A DNA stretch of 45,789 bases from Gimesia sp. (GTDB lineage: Bacteria; Planctomycetota; Planctomycetia; Planctomycetales; Planctomycetaceae), in contig PAJV01000025.1 in NCBI GenBank assembly GCA_002706765.1, forward strand, positions 31,011 to 76,799. The letters are read 5' to 3'. Position 1 is the first letter of the stretch, and each line of letters opens with the position of its first letter. Positions 25,452-33,284 of the stretch are shown here, piece by piece. The translations under genes were made by a program, and so were the position numbers. Under the pieces are notes generated by a model. The model was not told the DNA's origin and searched no databases. It saw only the letters and a list, made by a program, of their open reading frames with translations.

Positions 25452-26890
25452 AGAAACTTCTTCAAATAGTGAAACCCATTCTGGCAATCGGGATCGTTGC
25501 GATATTGATTGCTACCGGCTATTTCACGCGTGACAATTGGTTGCCGCTTTTAGAACAAAACAAAACCGCCAGATCGGATAACGTTTCTACTGCTTCAACC
25601 AAAGCAAGCGATAAGAAAAACGCAGCTTCCGAGCAGATTATTCTATCAGACCAGGCGATTGCCAATCTGGGCTTGCAGGTCAAATCAATACAGCCTGAGA
25701 CCTATTGGAAAACGCTACAGGTCCCGGGCATGGTAGTGGATCGACCCGGTCGCAGTGATCGAGGGATCGTTTCTCCTGTAGATGGAGTGGTCGACAAAAT
25801 GAATTATTTTCCAGGCGACACAGTCCACCCTGGGGATGTGCTCTATACGATCCGCATCCTGAGCGAGTCTTTGCAACAGACCCAGTCGAAACTGTTTAAA
25901 GATACGCAAGACATCAAACTCGCCGAAGCAAAAAAGAAACGCCTGGAATCTTCAGGAGGAGCAGTCCCCGGTGCCCGGATCATTGAAGTCGCTAGTGAAA
26001 TCACGCGACTGAAAGTGGCAATCAAAGGGTATCGTCAGGAACTGCTTAGTCGAAGTTTTACACAAAATCAGTTGAACGAAGTAGCTGCAGGTAATTTCGT
26101 CAAAGAACTGAATATTCTCGTTCCCTCTCAAGCTAGCGAATCCAAACCATTGGGGACCTCTGTCGTGCTGCAGGCGACTGGTGAGGAAGTAAAACTGGAC
26201 TCCCCCCCCTCCTTTGAAGTTCAGGAATGCAAAATAGATCTAGGCCAACAAGTCAGAACCGGTCAAATGTTGTGTTTGCTGGCAAATCATCAGTTGCTGG
26301 CAATAGAAGGTCGGGCATTTCGAGACGAAACACAACTTCTTGAACAAAGTGTCAAAGCCGGTTGGCCAGTTGAAGTGGACTTTCAGGAAAACGCGATCGC
26401 AGACTGGCCTCCCGTTAATCAGACTTTCTGGATTCAATATCTGGCAAATGTCATAGATCCCATTAATCGTACCTTTGCGTTTCGTATGGCGTTGGAAAAT
26501 CAGTCTAGAGTTGTGAAACAAGATGGAATGACCCAGATACTCTGGCGGTTTCGTCCAGGTCATAAAGTCCGCATCTTGATCCGGGTCGAAAAGCTCGAAA
26601 ACGTCTTTGTACTTCCCACGGATGCCGTTGCCCGCGACGGAGCTGAAGCATTTGTTTTTACCCAGAACGTAAATACGTTTCAACGCAAGGCGGTTCGAGT
26701 CCTGGAGCGAGACCGACGCTATACCGTCATCGCGAATGATGGATCGCTCATGCTTGGTTCGTTTGTAGTACAGAGTTCTGCCGAACAGTTGAACCGTATG
26801 TTGAAGTCCTCATCAGGAGACGACTTACCAGAAGGCTACCACATTCACGCCGATGGCAGTCTCCATAAGAACGAAGACGAAGGGAATTAG
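25448..26890 (+). CDS. Efflux RND transporter periplasmic adaptor (CzcB-like)
   Basis: This 480-aa membrane fusion protein has one N-terminal membrane helix (ILAIGIVAILIATGYFT) and a biotinyl-lipoyl-like and barrel-sandwich core (GIVSPVDGVVDKMNYFPGDT, ILSESLQQTQSKLFKDTQDI). Later segments (VFVLPTDAVARDGAEAFVF, LGSFVVQSSAEQLNRML) match the adaptor beta domains. It has no N-terminal heavy-metal-binding module, unlike the two other adaptors in the window. The end (YHIHADGSLHKNEDEGN) is His/Asp-rich. It is coupled to the TolC gene (ATGA) and 9 nt precede the pump gene, which indicates a single operon. Confidence 0.92.
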   Translation: MKKLLQIVKPILAIGIVAILIATGYFTRDNWLPLLEQNKTARSDNVSTASTKASDKKNAASEQIILSDQAIANLGLQVKSIQPETYWKTLQVPGMVVDRPGRSDRGIVSPVDGVVDKMNYFPGDTVHPGDVLYTIRILSESLQQTQSKLFKDTQDIKLAEAKKKRLESSGGAVPGARIIEVASEITRLKVAIKGYRQELLSRSFTQNQLNEVAAGNFVKELNILVPSQASESKPLGTSVVLQATGEEVKLDSPPSFEVQECKIDLGQQVRTGQMLCLLANHQLLAIEGRAFRDETQLLEQSVKAGWPVEVDFQENAIADWPPVNQTFWIQYLANVIDPINRTFAFRMALENQSRVVKQDGMTQILWRFRPGHKVRILIRVEKLENVFVLPTDAVARDGAEAFVFTQNVNTFQRKAVRVLERDRRYTVIANDGSLMLGSFVVQSSAEQLNRMLKSSSGDDLPEGYHIHADGSLHKNEDEGN

Positions 26891-26899
26891 GAGAATACC

Positions 26900-29800
26900 G
26901 TGCTCAATTCAATCATCCGACTCTCACTAACCCATCGAACGCTGGTGCTTGCCGCCTGCGTCGTTGTCCTGGCTTATGGGGGTTATTTAACGACAACCTT
27001 ACCTATTGATGTGTTCCCAGATCTTGATCGACCTCGAGTCGTGATTCTAACAGAGTGTCCTGGCATGTCTTCTGAAGAAGTCGAAACGCTGGTTACTTAT
27101 CCAATAGAAACAGCGATCCTAGGGGCAAACGGGGTTGAAGATGTCCGCAGTCAATCCAGTCAGGGCATGAATGTCATTTACATCGAGTTCAGTTGGAAGA
27201 CGGAACCTCGGTACGCTCGACAGATTGTGTCAGAGCGTCTGGCAAATGTACCGATGCCACCAGGCATCCGTCCGATTATGACACCTCAGGCATCCATAAT
27301 GGGGCAGATTCTGCATGTTGGAATTCATCGCAGAAAGGGGCCACAAGGTGGAAAGTTGACTGCGGTTGGGCAGACGGGATTACTGGCAGAACGCACAGGA
27401 AACGAAGCAAGTCCTGAACTGACCGTTTGGAATCCGGTGAATCGAAACGATCTCAGCTTGTGGAAGAAAATTGAAGTCGAGAATCCCAAATGGGATGAGA
27501 CAAACCCTGGGCGTGATGTGGCATTTGTCTGGAATAAACGGTCCTATGACGTTATTTTCCCGACTCCTCTCGAAGAACGAATGGATCTGCGTACGACCGC
27601 GGACTGGTTAATCAGACCGCGACTACTGAAGCTGACTGGCATTGCTGAGGTCATTGTCATGGGCGGTGATGAGAAGCAGTATCAGGTTCTGGTTGATCCC
27701 ATCAAGTTGCAAGAATATAACGTATCACTTCAGGATGTTGAGGCCGCTGTCCAGTCAAATAACCTGAATGCCAGTGGTGGGTTTATAATCGGAGGCCAGA
27801 CAGAACGTTCCGTGAGGGTGATTGGTCGTCTTGGTGCTCTGACAAGCGACGTCCTGGATGAGCTCCGAAAAGCCCCTGTCAAAATGAATGGAGACCGTGC
27901 CGTACTTTTATATCAGGTGGCACAAATCGTGGAAGGGCCGGCTCCCAAACGGGGCGATGCCAGTATTGATGGACATGCCGGTGTGGTTATTACAATTGTC
28001 AAACAGCCACATGCTGACACCAGAAAACTGACTGACGACGTGATGGCAGCTTTGAGTGATGCAGAATCAACGCTACCTGCCGATATTGTGATCAATACCA
28101 GCCTGTTTCAGCTCAAGAGTTTTATTGACCGAGGAATTTACTACGTCGAAGAAGCGCTTGTCATAGGAGCCATTCTTGTCGTGATCGTGCTGTTCTTGTT
28201 TCTGCTGAATTTTCGCACGACATTCATCACGTTGACAGCCATTCCATTGTCGCTGGTGATTACAACTCTGGTATTTCGCATCGTAGGGGTCATGTCTGGG
28301 ACAGAATTATCAATCAACGTAATGACCCTGGGGGGAATTGCAGTTGCCATTGGCGAACTGGTCGATGATGCCATTGTGGATGTGGAAAATATCTTTCGAC
28401 GCCTGGGAGAAAACAATTTAAATCCCCATCCTAAACCTGCCATTGTGGTCGTGTATGAAGCCAGTCGAGAAATCCGCTCTGCCATCGTCTTCGGGACAGC
28501 AGTCGTTGTCCTGGCCTTTATGCCTCTATTTGCTTTGTCCGGTGTGGAAGGTCGCTTGTTTATCCCATTGGGAATTGCCTATATCGTTTCAATTCTGGCT
28601 TCTTTACTGGTCTCACTGACTGTCACACCGGTACTCTCTTACTACCTCCTGCCTCAAGCAAAGGCAACTCACGCCCATCAGGATGGGCGGTTACTACGAG
28701 TGCTGAAATGGGGAGCGAGTTTCCTGATTCGATTCAGTATGCGGCGGGCAGGCATCCTATTGGTTTTGACCTGGGCACTCGTTGGTTACAGTGTCTGGGA
28801 ATTGTCAAAGTTGGGAGCTGACTTTCTTCCCAAATTTGATGAGGGAAGCGTTCAAATCAATGTATCTTTACCTGGCGGATCGTCGCTGAAAGCATCAAAC
28901 GAGGCATCCTCACTGATTGATTCGCAACTTGTCAAACTACAGAAGTCTGCAGAAAATCCGAATGGTCCCGTATTGCACTTTTTTCGCAGGACAGGTCGAG
29001 CAGAGCTGGATGAGCATGCTCAGCCAGTCAACGTGGGTGAATACATATTGACGATGAACCCAGACTCAGACCATGGTCGGGATGAGTTTCTGGATACGCT
29101 ACTCTCTGATTTGCGCTCAAATGTACCAGGGGTTGGGATTGAAGCGGAACAACCCCTTTCTCACCTGATTAGCCATATGCTGTCCGGAGTGAAAGCCCAA
29201 GTCGGGATTAAGCTGTATGGAGACGACCTCGACAAGCTGCGCGAGTTGGCAGGAGAAGTTCGCGATGCGATCACTGATATACCTGGTGTGACACCTCCCA
29301 TTATCGACCCACAGGAACGGGTAGATGAGTTACATGTAGTCCTGAAACCTGATGAGCTGGCTTTCTTTGGGCTGAGTCGGGAATACATAGCCGACTTCGT
29401 ACAGACTGCGTTGAAAGGCGAAGCAGTATCGCAAGTCTTAGATGGTCAGAGACGTTTTGACCTTGTGATTAAACTCAACGAAGAGCATCGCTCAGATCCT
29501 TATAATCTGGGTGAACTACGTATTGATCTTCCCGATGGGCGGGGGCAAATACGTTTGCGAGAAGTGGCCAACTTCCCAGGTTCAGCCAGTGGACCAAATT
29601 TGATCAACCGAGAAAACGTCAGGCGCCGTCAAACAATCCGTTGTAATGTCTCAGGACGTGACCTCGCCAGTGCAGTCTCTGAAATTGAAGAACGGGTGCG
29701 TGCTCAAGTCGCATTGCCAACCGGTTACTTTGTTGAGTTTGGGGGGCAATTTGAAGCTCAACGGTCTGCTACGTTTCTGATTACAATACTGGCGGCAGTT

Positions 29801-30325
29801 TCAGTCGCCGGAATATTTATTGTTCTCATGATGCTTTATCCGTCAGCACGGATCACGTTTCAGATCCTGAATGCCATTCCGACTGCTTTTATTGGTGGTG
29901 TCTTCGCACTAGTATTAACCAACCAGACTCTTACCGTGGCTAGCATGGTAGGATTCGTATCTCTGGGGGGAATTTCTGTGCGAAACGGCATCCTGTTAGT
30001 GACACACTACTTTCATTTAATGGATGAAGAAGGGGAAGCGTTTAGTCAAAATATGGTGCTGCGGGGAAGTTTGGAAAGGCTTGCTCCGGTCCTGATGACC
30101 GCCTTGACCGCCGGTATTGCTTTGATTCCTCTTGTGGTAGGTGGTAATAAACCAGGGTTAGAAATTTTATACCCTGTCGCCACTGTGATTTTAGGAGGTT
30201 TGGTAACCTCAACGTTTTGCGAATTTTTTATTCACCCCGGCTTATTCTGGAAATTCTCGGGGAAAGATGCCGAACGACTGGTCCGTAGTAAAAGCTCTGA
30301 TGAAGAACTGCTGCGATCTGTATAA
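26900..30325 (+). CDS. Heavy-metal RND efflux pump, HME5-like
   Basis: This 1141-aa proton-driven pump starts at GTG, with TAGGAG upstream. The opening is LPIDVFPDLDRPRVV, and TM4 carries IAVAIGELVDDAIVDVENIF. The E-L-V-D-D...VDVEN pattern is what I recall for the HME5 class of heavy-metal RND pumps, different from the CusA-like pump at 14-17.6 kb. Within the first porter domain, about 85 residues (around 143-230, e.g. RRKGPQGGKLTAVGQT and VWNPVNRNDLSLWKKIEV) look like an insertion compared with CusA. The second half includes SMVGFVSLGGISVRNGILLV. The substrate is unknown; divalent cations are possible. Confidence 0.93.
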   Translation: MLNSIIRLSLTHRTLVLAACVVVLAYGGYLTTTLPIDVFPDLDRPRVVILTECPGMSSEEVETLVTYPIETAILGANGVEDVRSQSSQGMNVIYIEFSWKTEPRYARQIVSERLANVPMPPGIRPIMTPQASIMGQILHVGIHRRKGPQGGKLTAVGQTGLLAERTGNEASPELTVWNPVNRNDLSLWKKIEVENPKWDETNPGRDVAFVWNKRSYDVIFPTPLEERMDLRTTADWLIRPRLLKLTGIAEVIVMGGDEKQYQVLVDPIKLQEYNVSLQDVEAAVQSNNLNASGGFIIGGQTERSVRVIGRLGALTSDVLDELRKAPVKMNGDRAVLLYQVAQIVEGPAPKRGDASIDGHAGVVITIVKQPHADTRKLTDDVMAALSDAESTLPADIVINTSLFQLKSFIDRGIYYVEEALVIGAILVVIVLFLFLLNFRTTFITLTAIPLSLVITTLVFRIVGVMSGTELSINVMTLGGIAVAIGELVDDAIVDVENIFRRLGENNLNPHPKPAIVVVYEASREIRSAIVFGTAVVVLAFMPLFALSGVEGRLFIPLGIAYIVSILASLLVSLTVTPVLSYYLLPQAKATHAHQDGRLLRVLKWGASFLIRFSMRRAGILLVLTWALVGYSVWELSKLGADFLPKFDEGSVQINVSLPGGSSLKASNEASSLIDSQLVKLQKSAENPNGPVLHFFRRTGRAELDEHAQPVNVGEYILTMNPDSDHGRDEFLDTLLSDLRSNVPGVGIEAEQPLSHLISHMLSGVKAQVGIKLYGDDLDKLRELAGEVRDAITDIPGVTPPIIDPQERVDELHVVLKPDELAFFGLSREYIADFVQTALKGEAVSQVLDGQRRFDLVIKLNEEHRSDPYNLGELRIDLPDGRGQIRLREVANFPGSASGPNLINRENVRRRQTIRCNVSGRDLASAVSEIEERVRAQVALPTGYFVEFGGQFEAQRSATFLITILAAVSVAGIFIVLMMLYPSARITFQILNAIPTAFIGGVFALVLTNQTLTVASMVGFVSLGGISVRNGILLVTHYFHLMDEEGEAFSQNMVLRGSLERLAPVLMTALTAGIALIPLVVGGNKPGLEILYPVATVILGGLVTSTFCEFFIHPGLFWKFSGKDAERLVRSKSSDEELLRSV

Positions 30326-30371
30326 GAATGTAATACACGTAAACTAATTCTATCATGTAAAGGAAAACGAA

Positions 30372-30869
30372 ATGATGTACACAAAATCGCTGGGCTTATT
30401 CTTGGCAGCTTTACTCGTCACAGGTTGCTCGGACAAAGGCACTACCGACACTCCGAAAACTGAAACTGTGCAGCCCGAAAAACAGAATGAAGCTACCAGC
30501 ACCGAAGAACATGCACCACACGGTTCAGGCCCCAATGGTGGGGTGGTGTTTGATCTGGGAAAATATCACGCCGAATTCACAGTGGATCACCCCAAGCATG
30601 AATGCATGATTCTTTTCATAAGTAACGACGAGAAAACGCCGGTAGCGGTTACAGCAACAGATCTGACGTTAACCACAAAAGAGACAAAGACAGAAGAGGG
30701 AAAAGTAGTTCCCCCTATGACAGTGAAACTAGTTCCCCAGGATGAAACCGACGGGAAGGCAACGAAATTCGTCGGCACAGATCCTGGCATCGGTAATGTT
30801 GCCGATTTTGAAGGCACGGTTCTTGGTGAGGTTGATGGCAAGCCCTCTCAAGGTGAATTTAAAGAATAA
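30372..30869 (+). CDS. Lipoprotein of the third efflux operon, unknown function
   Basis: This 165-aa lipoprotein has lipobox LVTGC after a short signal (LGLFLAALLVTG), a Lys/Glu/Thr linker and a His-containing start of the folded part (HAPHGSGPNGGVVFDLGKYH). Beta-strand-rich sequence follows (CMILFISNDEKTPVAVTATD). The HG-x-x-GG...YHAE pattern resembles a short domain found in front of some planctomycete efflux adaptors. AAGGAAAA precedes the start. The gene follows the pump by 46 nt and is followed by a terminator-like hairpin, so it is probably the last gene of the operon. It may bind metal ions for the pump; this is an inference. Confidence 0.75.
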   Translation: MMYTKSLGLFLAALLVTGCSDKGTTDTPKTETVQPEKQNEATSTEEHAPHGSGPNGGVVFDLGKYHAEFTVDHPKHECMILFISNDEKTPVAVTATDLTLTTKETKTEEGKVVPPMTVKLVPQDETDGKATKFVGTDPGIGNVADFEGTVLGEVDGKPSQGEFKE

Positions 30870-30900
30870 ACTGTCCGGTGATAATGATGGTTTCCATTGA

Positions 30901-30934
30901 GGTCGCCGCCTCCGGTAAAACGGCAGCGGTGGCC
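30901..30934 (+). terminator. Likely rho-independent terminator of the third efflux operon
   Basis: GGTCGCCGC (30901-30909) pairs along its whole length with GCGGTGGCC (30926-30934) using two G-T pairs, and an inner CCG/CGG pair extends the stem. It is followed by TTT, a short T-run. It lies 32 nt after the lipoprotein stop. Confidence 0.5.
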
Positions 30935-30991
30935 TTTGGATGCAGTCGAGTGCTCAAATACATAAATACCCTAATTTGATGAAAGTAGATA

Positions 30992-31339
30992 ATGTACTAT
31001 CTTCTCAAAGTTCTGCTCACTGCTGGGTTGGTAGTTGCTGTATCGGAAATATCCAAGCGTAGCTCGCTTTGGGGGGGAATTCTCGCTTCGTTGCCACTGG
31101 TCTCTTTTCTTGGAATAATATGGTTATATATCGACACAGGGAGTACTGAGAAGGTTTCGGAACTTTCAAAAAGTGTATTCTGGCTAGTCCTACCGTCATT
31201 ATCTTTTTTCCTCATGCTGCCTTTTTTGCTTAAGAAAGGAATGGGCTTCGGTGCCAGTTTCGCATTTTCAACCATGGTTATGATTGGTTTCTATCTGGTC
31301 ATGATTATCTGTTTAAAGAAACTGGGAATTCATACTTAG
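30992..31339 (+). CDS. DUF3147 family membrane protein
   Basis: This 115-aa integral membrane protein has about four helices: LLKVLLTAGLVVAVSEISK, WGGILASLPLVSFLGIIWLY, SVFWLVLPSLSFFLMLPFLL and ASFAFSTMVMIGFYLVMIIC. The pattern E-I-S-K-R-x-S-x-W-G-G-x-x-A-S-L-P matches DUF3147 as I know it. It is probably a separate transcription unit because a terminator-like hairpin lies between it and the efflux operon. Its role is unknown. Confidence 0.8.
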   Translation: MYYLLKVLLTAGLVVAVSEISKRSSLWGGILASLPLVSFLGIIWLYIDTGSTEKVSELSKSVFWLVLPSLSFFLMLPFLLKKGMGFGASFAFSTMVMIGFYLVMIICLKKLGIHT

Positions 31340-31611
31340 TGCGATCCGAGCAGCAATTGATTTCTAGGGGTTGAATTTCAAAAGCTGTTAAGTTTAAGAA
31401 AAACTCATTTGCCCAAAATTTGCTTACGAATCTTGTTTAACTCCAATTAACCATGAATCTCATCAGGATTGGCATCAACAGAGAATTTGATGAATCCATT
31501 AAAAGTTGTAAATGCTTAAATATAAATACGTTGCGTATTTTATAATAAGAATTGAATCAAACATGGTTGTGTCTTCCAGCACGTTTGATTCAATCTAATA
31601 TGGGAGATTCA
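31340..31611. other. AT-rich non-coding stretch ahead of the island junction
   Basis: About 270 bases carry no gene. A short inverted repeat (TGATTCAA...TTGAATCA type) lies in the second half, with ATTGAATCAAACATG near 31550 and CGTTTGATTCAATC near 31583. It lies just ahead of the tRNA-like fragment. Confidence 0.35.
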
Positions 31612-31664
31612 AAACCCTCGGTTTACGAAAGCGAAGGTTGCAGGTTCGAACCCTGCGGGGTGTA
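31612..31664 (+). tRNA. tRNA 3'-part (partial; possible Arg-ACG), probable attachment-site remnant
   Basis: The sequence contains a perfect T-arm, GCAGG-TTCGAAC-CCTGC (31639-31655), followed by GGGGTGT and A as an acceptor 3' strand. Before it lies a stretch that can be read as an anticodon arm with loop TTACGAA (anticodon ACG, Arg), though the stem would contain one mismatch. No complementary ACACCCC 5' acceptor strand or D-arm is present upstream, so the 5' half is missing. This is what integration into a tRNA 3' end leaves behind. Confidence 0.55.
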
Positions 31665-31835
31665 ATGATTAATGATTTAAGTCAAAACGGCTCCGCCACA
31701 TGTCCAAGGACATGTCCAGCGGAGCCGTTTTGCGTTCCCGAACTGGCCGAACTCGTGGCTGCTTGGCCCGAGCTTCCCGAAGCGATACGAAAATCCATTC
31801 TTGCCGTGTTCGAGGCATCTCGCTCAATTCAATGA
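31638..31835 (+). pseudogene. Short ORF with integrase-tail-like ending, overlapping tRNA remnant and palindrome
   Basis: The downstream half of this 65-codon frame (ELAELVAAWPELPEAIRKSI then LAVFEAS) resembles the short helical tail I associate with the C-termini of planctomycete phage-type integrases. The first half is simply the tRNA remnant and the palindrome read in frame. I therefore see this as the remaining end of a lost recombinase gene rather than a real small protein. The integrase link is from pattern memory only. Confidence 0.3.
31683..31732. repeat. Large nested palindrome (14-bp and 8-bp perfect stems)
   Basis: CAAAACGGCTCCGC (31683-31696) is exactly complementary to GCGGAGCCGTTTTG (31719-31732). 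Inside it ACATGTCC (31698-31705) is exactly complementary to GGACATGT (31708-31715), leaving only AA between. It lies about 20 bases after the tRNA remnant. It could form a cruciform or be a recombinase or regulator site; the tiny inner loop does not favour a normal terminator. Confidence 0.8.
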
Positions 31836-31920
31836 TATTTGACGAACTAATGTTGGCCACCATGTGTCACTCTACCTAGATTCTGTTTTGAAGTATCTGA
31901 CCACTAATACGAAATAAAAC

Positions 31921-31986
31921 ATGAATATCAGTGATTTAGCTCCGGCCAACGAATCTACTCGCGTTCAAGCACTGTTGATCAACTGA
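31921..31986 (+). pseudogene. First 21 codons of an unknown gene, cut by IS copy 2
   Basis: A frame starting at ATG 31921 reads MNISDLAPANESTRVQALLI and N, then stops at TGA, which is the first three bases of the IS end at 31984. The sequence looks like an ordinary protein start, but the gene cannot be followed on the other side of the IS and I do not recognise it. Confidence 0.3.
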
Positions 31987-32012
31987 CAGGCCCCCCATTT
32001 CCGTACCAGTTG

Positions 32013-32906
32013 TTATGAGATCTTTAGGGTATCAGCAGTGTTTCTCTGGAAGGCGGACGGAGTCCGACTGGAAGAGATACACTGCTGCGAAAATTGTCTG
32101 GGGGTGAGGTAGCCCAGCGAACTGTGCGGACGAACCTCGTTGTAATGTTGCTTCCAGGCCTCTGTCTGCCGGCGGGCGGCTCTCAGGTTTTCAAACACCT
32201 CACAGTTCATGAACTCGTCCCGGACATGGCTGTGGAAACTCTCGGCGTATCCATTCTCCCAGGGACTGCCCGGTTCGACATACAGCGTTCCTACGCCGAT
32301 CTGTTTCAGCCAACTGCGAATTGCCTTGGACAGGAACTCACTGCCGTTGTCGCTGCGAAAGTGCTCCGGCACGCCGTGAGTTGGGAACAGCTCCGCCAGT
32401 TGGTTGATCACATCCTCGCTGGTGATGTGTCGGTCCACCTTCAAGGCCAGGCACTCCCTGGTATACTCGTCTATAATCGAGAGCCACTTGAGCGTGGTCC
32501 CAGTTTCTGTCCGATCAAAAATAAAATCGCAGCACCACACGTGGTTTTTCCTTTCTGCTCGATGGCGATGGCAGGCATTCGCCCCCGTACCCAGCGCACG
32601 TTTTTTCCTCTGTTTCCTGGGGACTTTGAGCCCTTCTCGACGCCACAAACGATAAATGCGTTTGGGATTCACCTTCCAGCCGGCCGCCTGCAGCATCCTG
32701 CCGATACGTCGATACCCGAAACGGGGATGCTGGCGCACCAGTTTCAGAATCTGCTTCAGCAGAGCGGCTTCATCGTCAGCAGGAACCGCCTGGTAGCGTT
32801 GGCTGGAACGAGGCTGACCCAGAACCCGGCAGGCTTTGCGTTCGGAAACGTCGAACGTCTGCTGCAGATGCTGGACGGCCTGGCGTTTGCGAGAAGGGCT
32901 TACCAG
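32013..32906 (-). CDS. IS3-family transposase OrfB (DDE), copy 2
   Basis: This integrase-type transposase of about 297 aa reads from CTG 32906 in the -1 frame relative to OrfA (SPSRKRQAVQHLQQ, KACRVLGQPRSSQRY, then HPRFGYRRIGRMLQAAGWKV). A GTG at 32738 is internal. The catalytic residues lie in CDFIFD, RSDNGSEF and NGYAESFH, followed by VRPHSSLGYLTP. The core looks intact, but the OrfA part needed for a fused OrfAB has a stop codon. The final ~25 codons coincide with an inverted repeat. Confidence 0.85.
   Translation of the reverse strand: MVSPSRKRQAVQHLQQTFDVSERKACRVLGQPRSSQRYQAVPADDEAALLKQILKLVRQHPRFGYRRIGRMLQAAGWKVNPKRIYRLWRREGLKVPRKQRKKRALGTGANACHRHRAERKNHVWCCDFIFDRTETGTTLKWLSIIDEYTRECLALKVDRHITSEDVINQLAELFPTHGVPEHFRSDNGSEFLSKAIRSWLKQIGVGTLYVEPGSPWENGYAESFHSHVRDEFMNCEVFENLRAARRQTEAWKQHYNEVRPHSSLGYLTPRQFSQQCISSSRTPSAFQRNTADTLKIS
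32033..32087. repeat. Imperfect inverted repeat in the transposase tail of IS copy 2
   Basis: CAGCAGTGT (32033-32041) is complementary to ACACTGCTG (32079-32087). The pairing continues after a mismatch with TCTCT/AGAGA and an inner CGGAC/GTCCG. It is placed like the 15-bp hairpin of IS copy 1, about 50 bases from the IS end. Confidence 0.6.
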
Positions 32907-33178
32907 TTTCCCTCCGCGATTTCCTTGAGCATCGCTTTGTCCAGCTCCGCCTCGGCGAGCAGCTTCTTGAGCCGGGTGTTTTCCTGTTCCAGTTCTCTCA
33001 GGCGTTTGGCCTGGTCCATCCGTAGACCACCGTATTCACGACGCCACTTGTAGTACGTCTACTGGTGGATCCTCAGTTTTTTGCACATCAGGGGAATCGT
33101 CATCCCCTGGGCGAGATGGACTTCAGCTTCCCGGAGTTTCGAAATGATCTGTTCGGATGAATGATGCTTGGTTGGCAT
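32900..33178 (-). pseudogene. IS3-family OrfA with in-frame TAG, copy 2
   Basis: Starting from ATG 33178 the frame gives a typical OrfA (SEQIISKLREAEVHLAQGMT, YYKWRREYGGLRMDQAKRLR, ELDKAMLKEIAEGNW) of 92 codons, the same length as in copy 1. Codon 40 is TAG (33059-33061), placed within HQ-stop-TYYKWR where copy 1 has DQTYYRW. Only the first 39 residues would be made, enough for part of the HTH, so the element is probably inactive unless complemented by copy 1. Confidence 0.8.
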
Positions 33179-33284
33179 GTTCGCCTCCTCCTCAATTGGT
33201 CCAGAATCCTGAATAGTATATCAAGTTCTGGATGCGGTTAAGGGGGGCACGTCATACTGGCTGTCAATTCATTGGAATCAGACA

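Larger units (their letters stand above)
31984..33254 (-). mobile_element. IS3-family insertion sequence, copy 2 (about 1.27 kb, inactivated)
   Basis: This is a diverged relative of the element at 22075-23362, in the opposite orientation. The OrfA-side end at 33254, read on the minus strand, starts TGACGTGCCCCCCTTAACCG; the other end at 31984 starts TGACAGGCCCCCCATTTCCG. Both match the ends of copy 1 in pattern. OrfA has an in-frame TAG. The flanks AAC (left) and TAC (right) do not give a clean target duplication. It lies between a truncated ORF and the helicase gene. Confidence 0.85.

Noticed and set aside
32094-33053. A 319-codon plus-strand ORF across IS copy 2.
   Set aside because: It is the antisense shadow of the transposase genes, whose catalytic motifs on the minus strand are clear.
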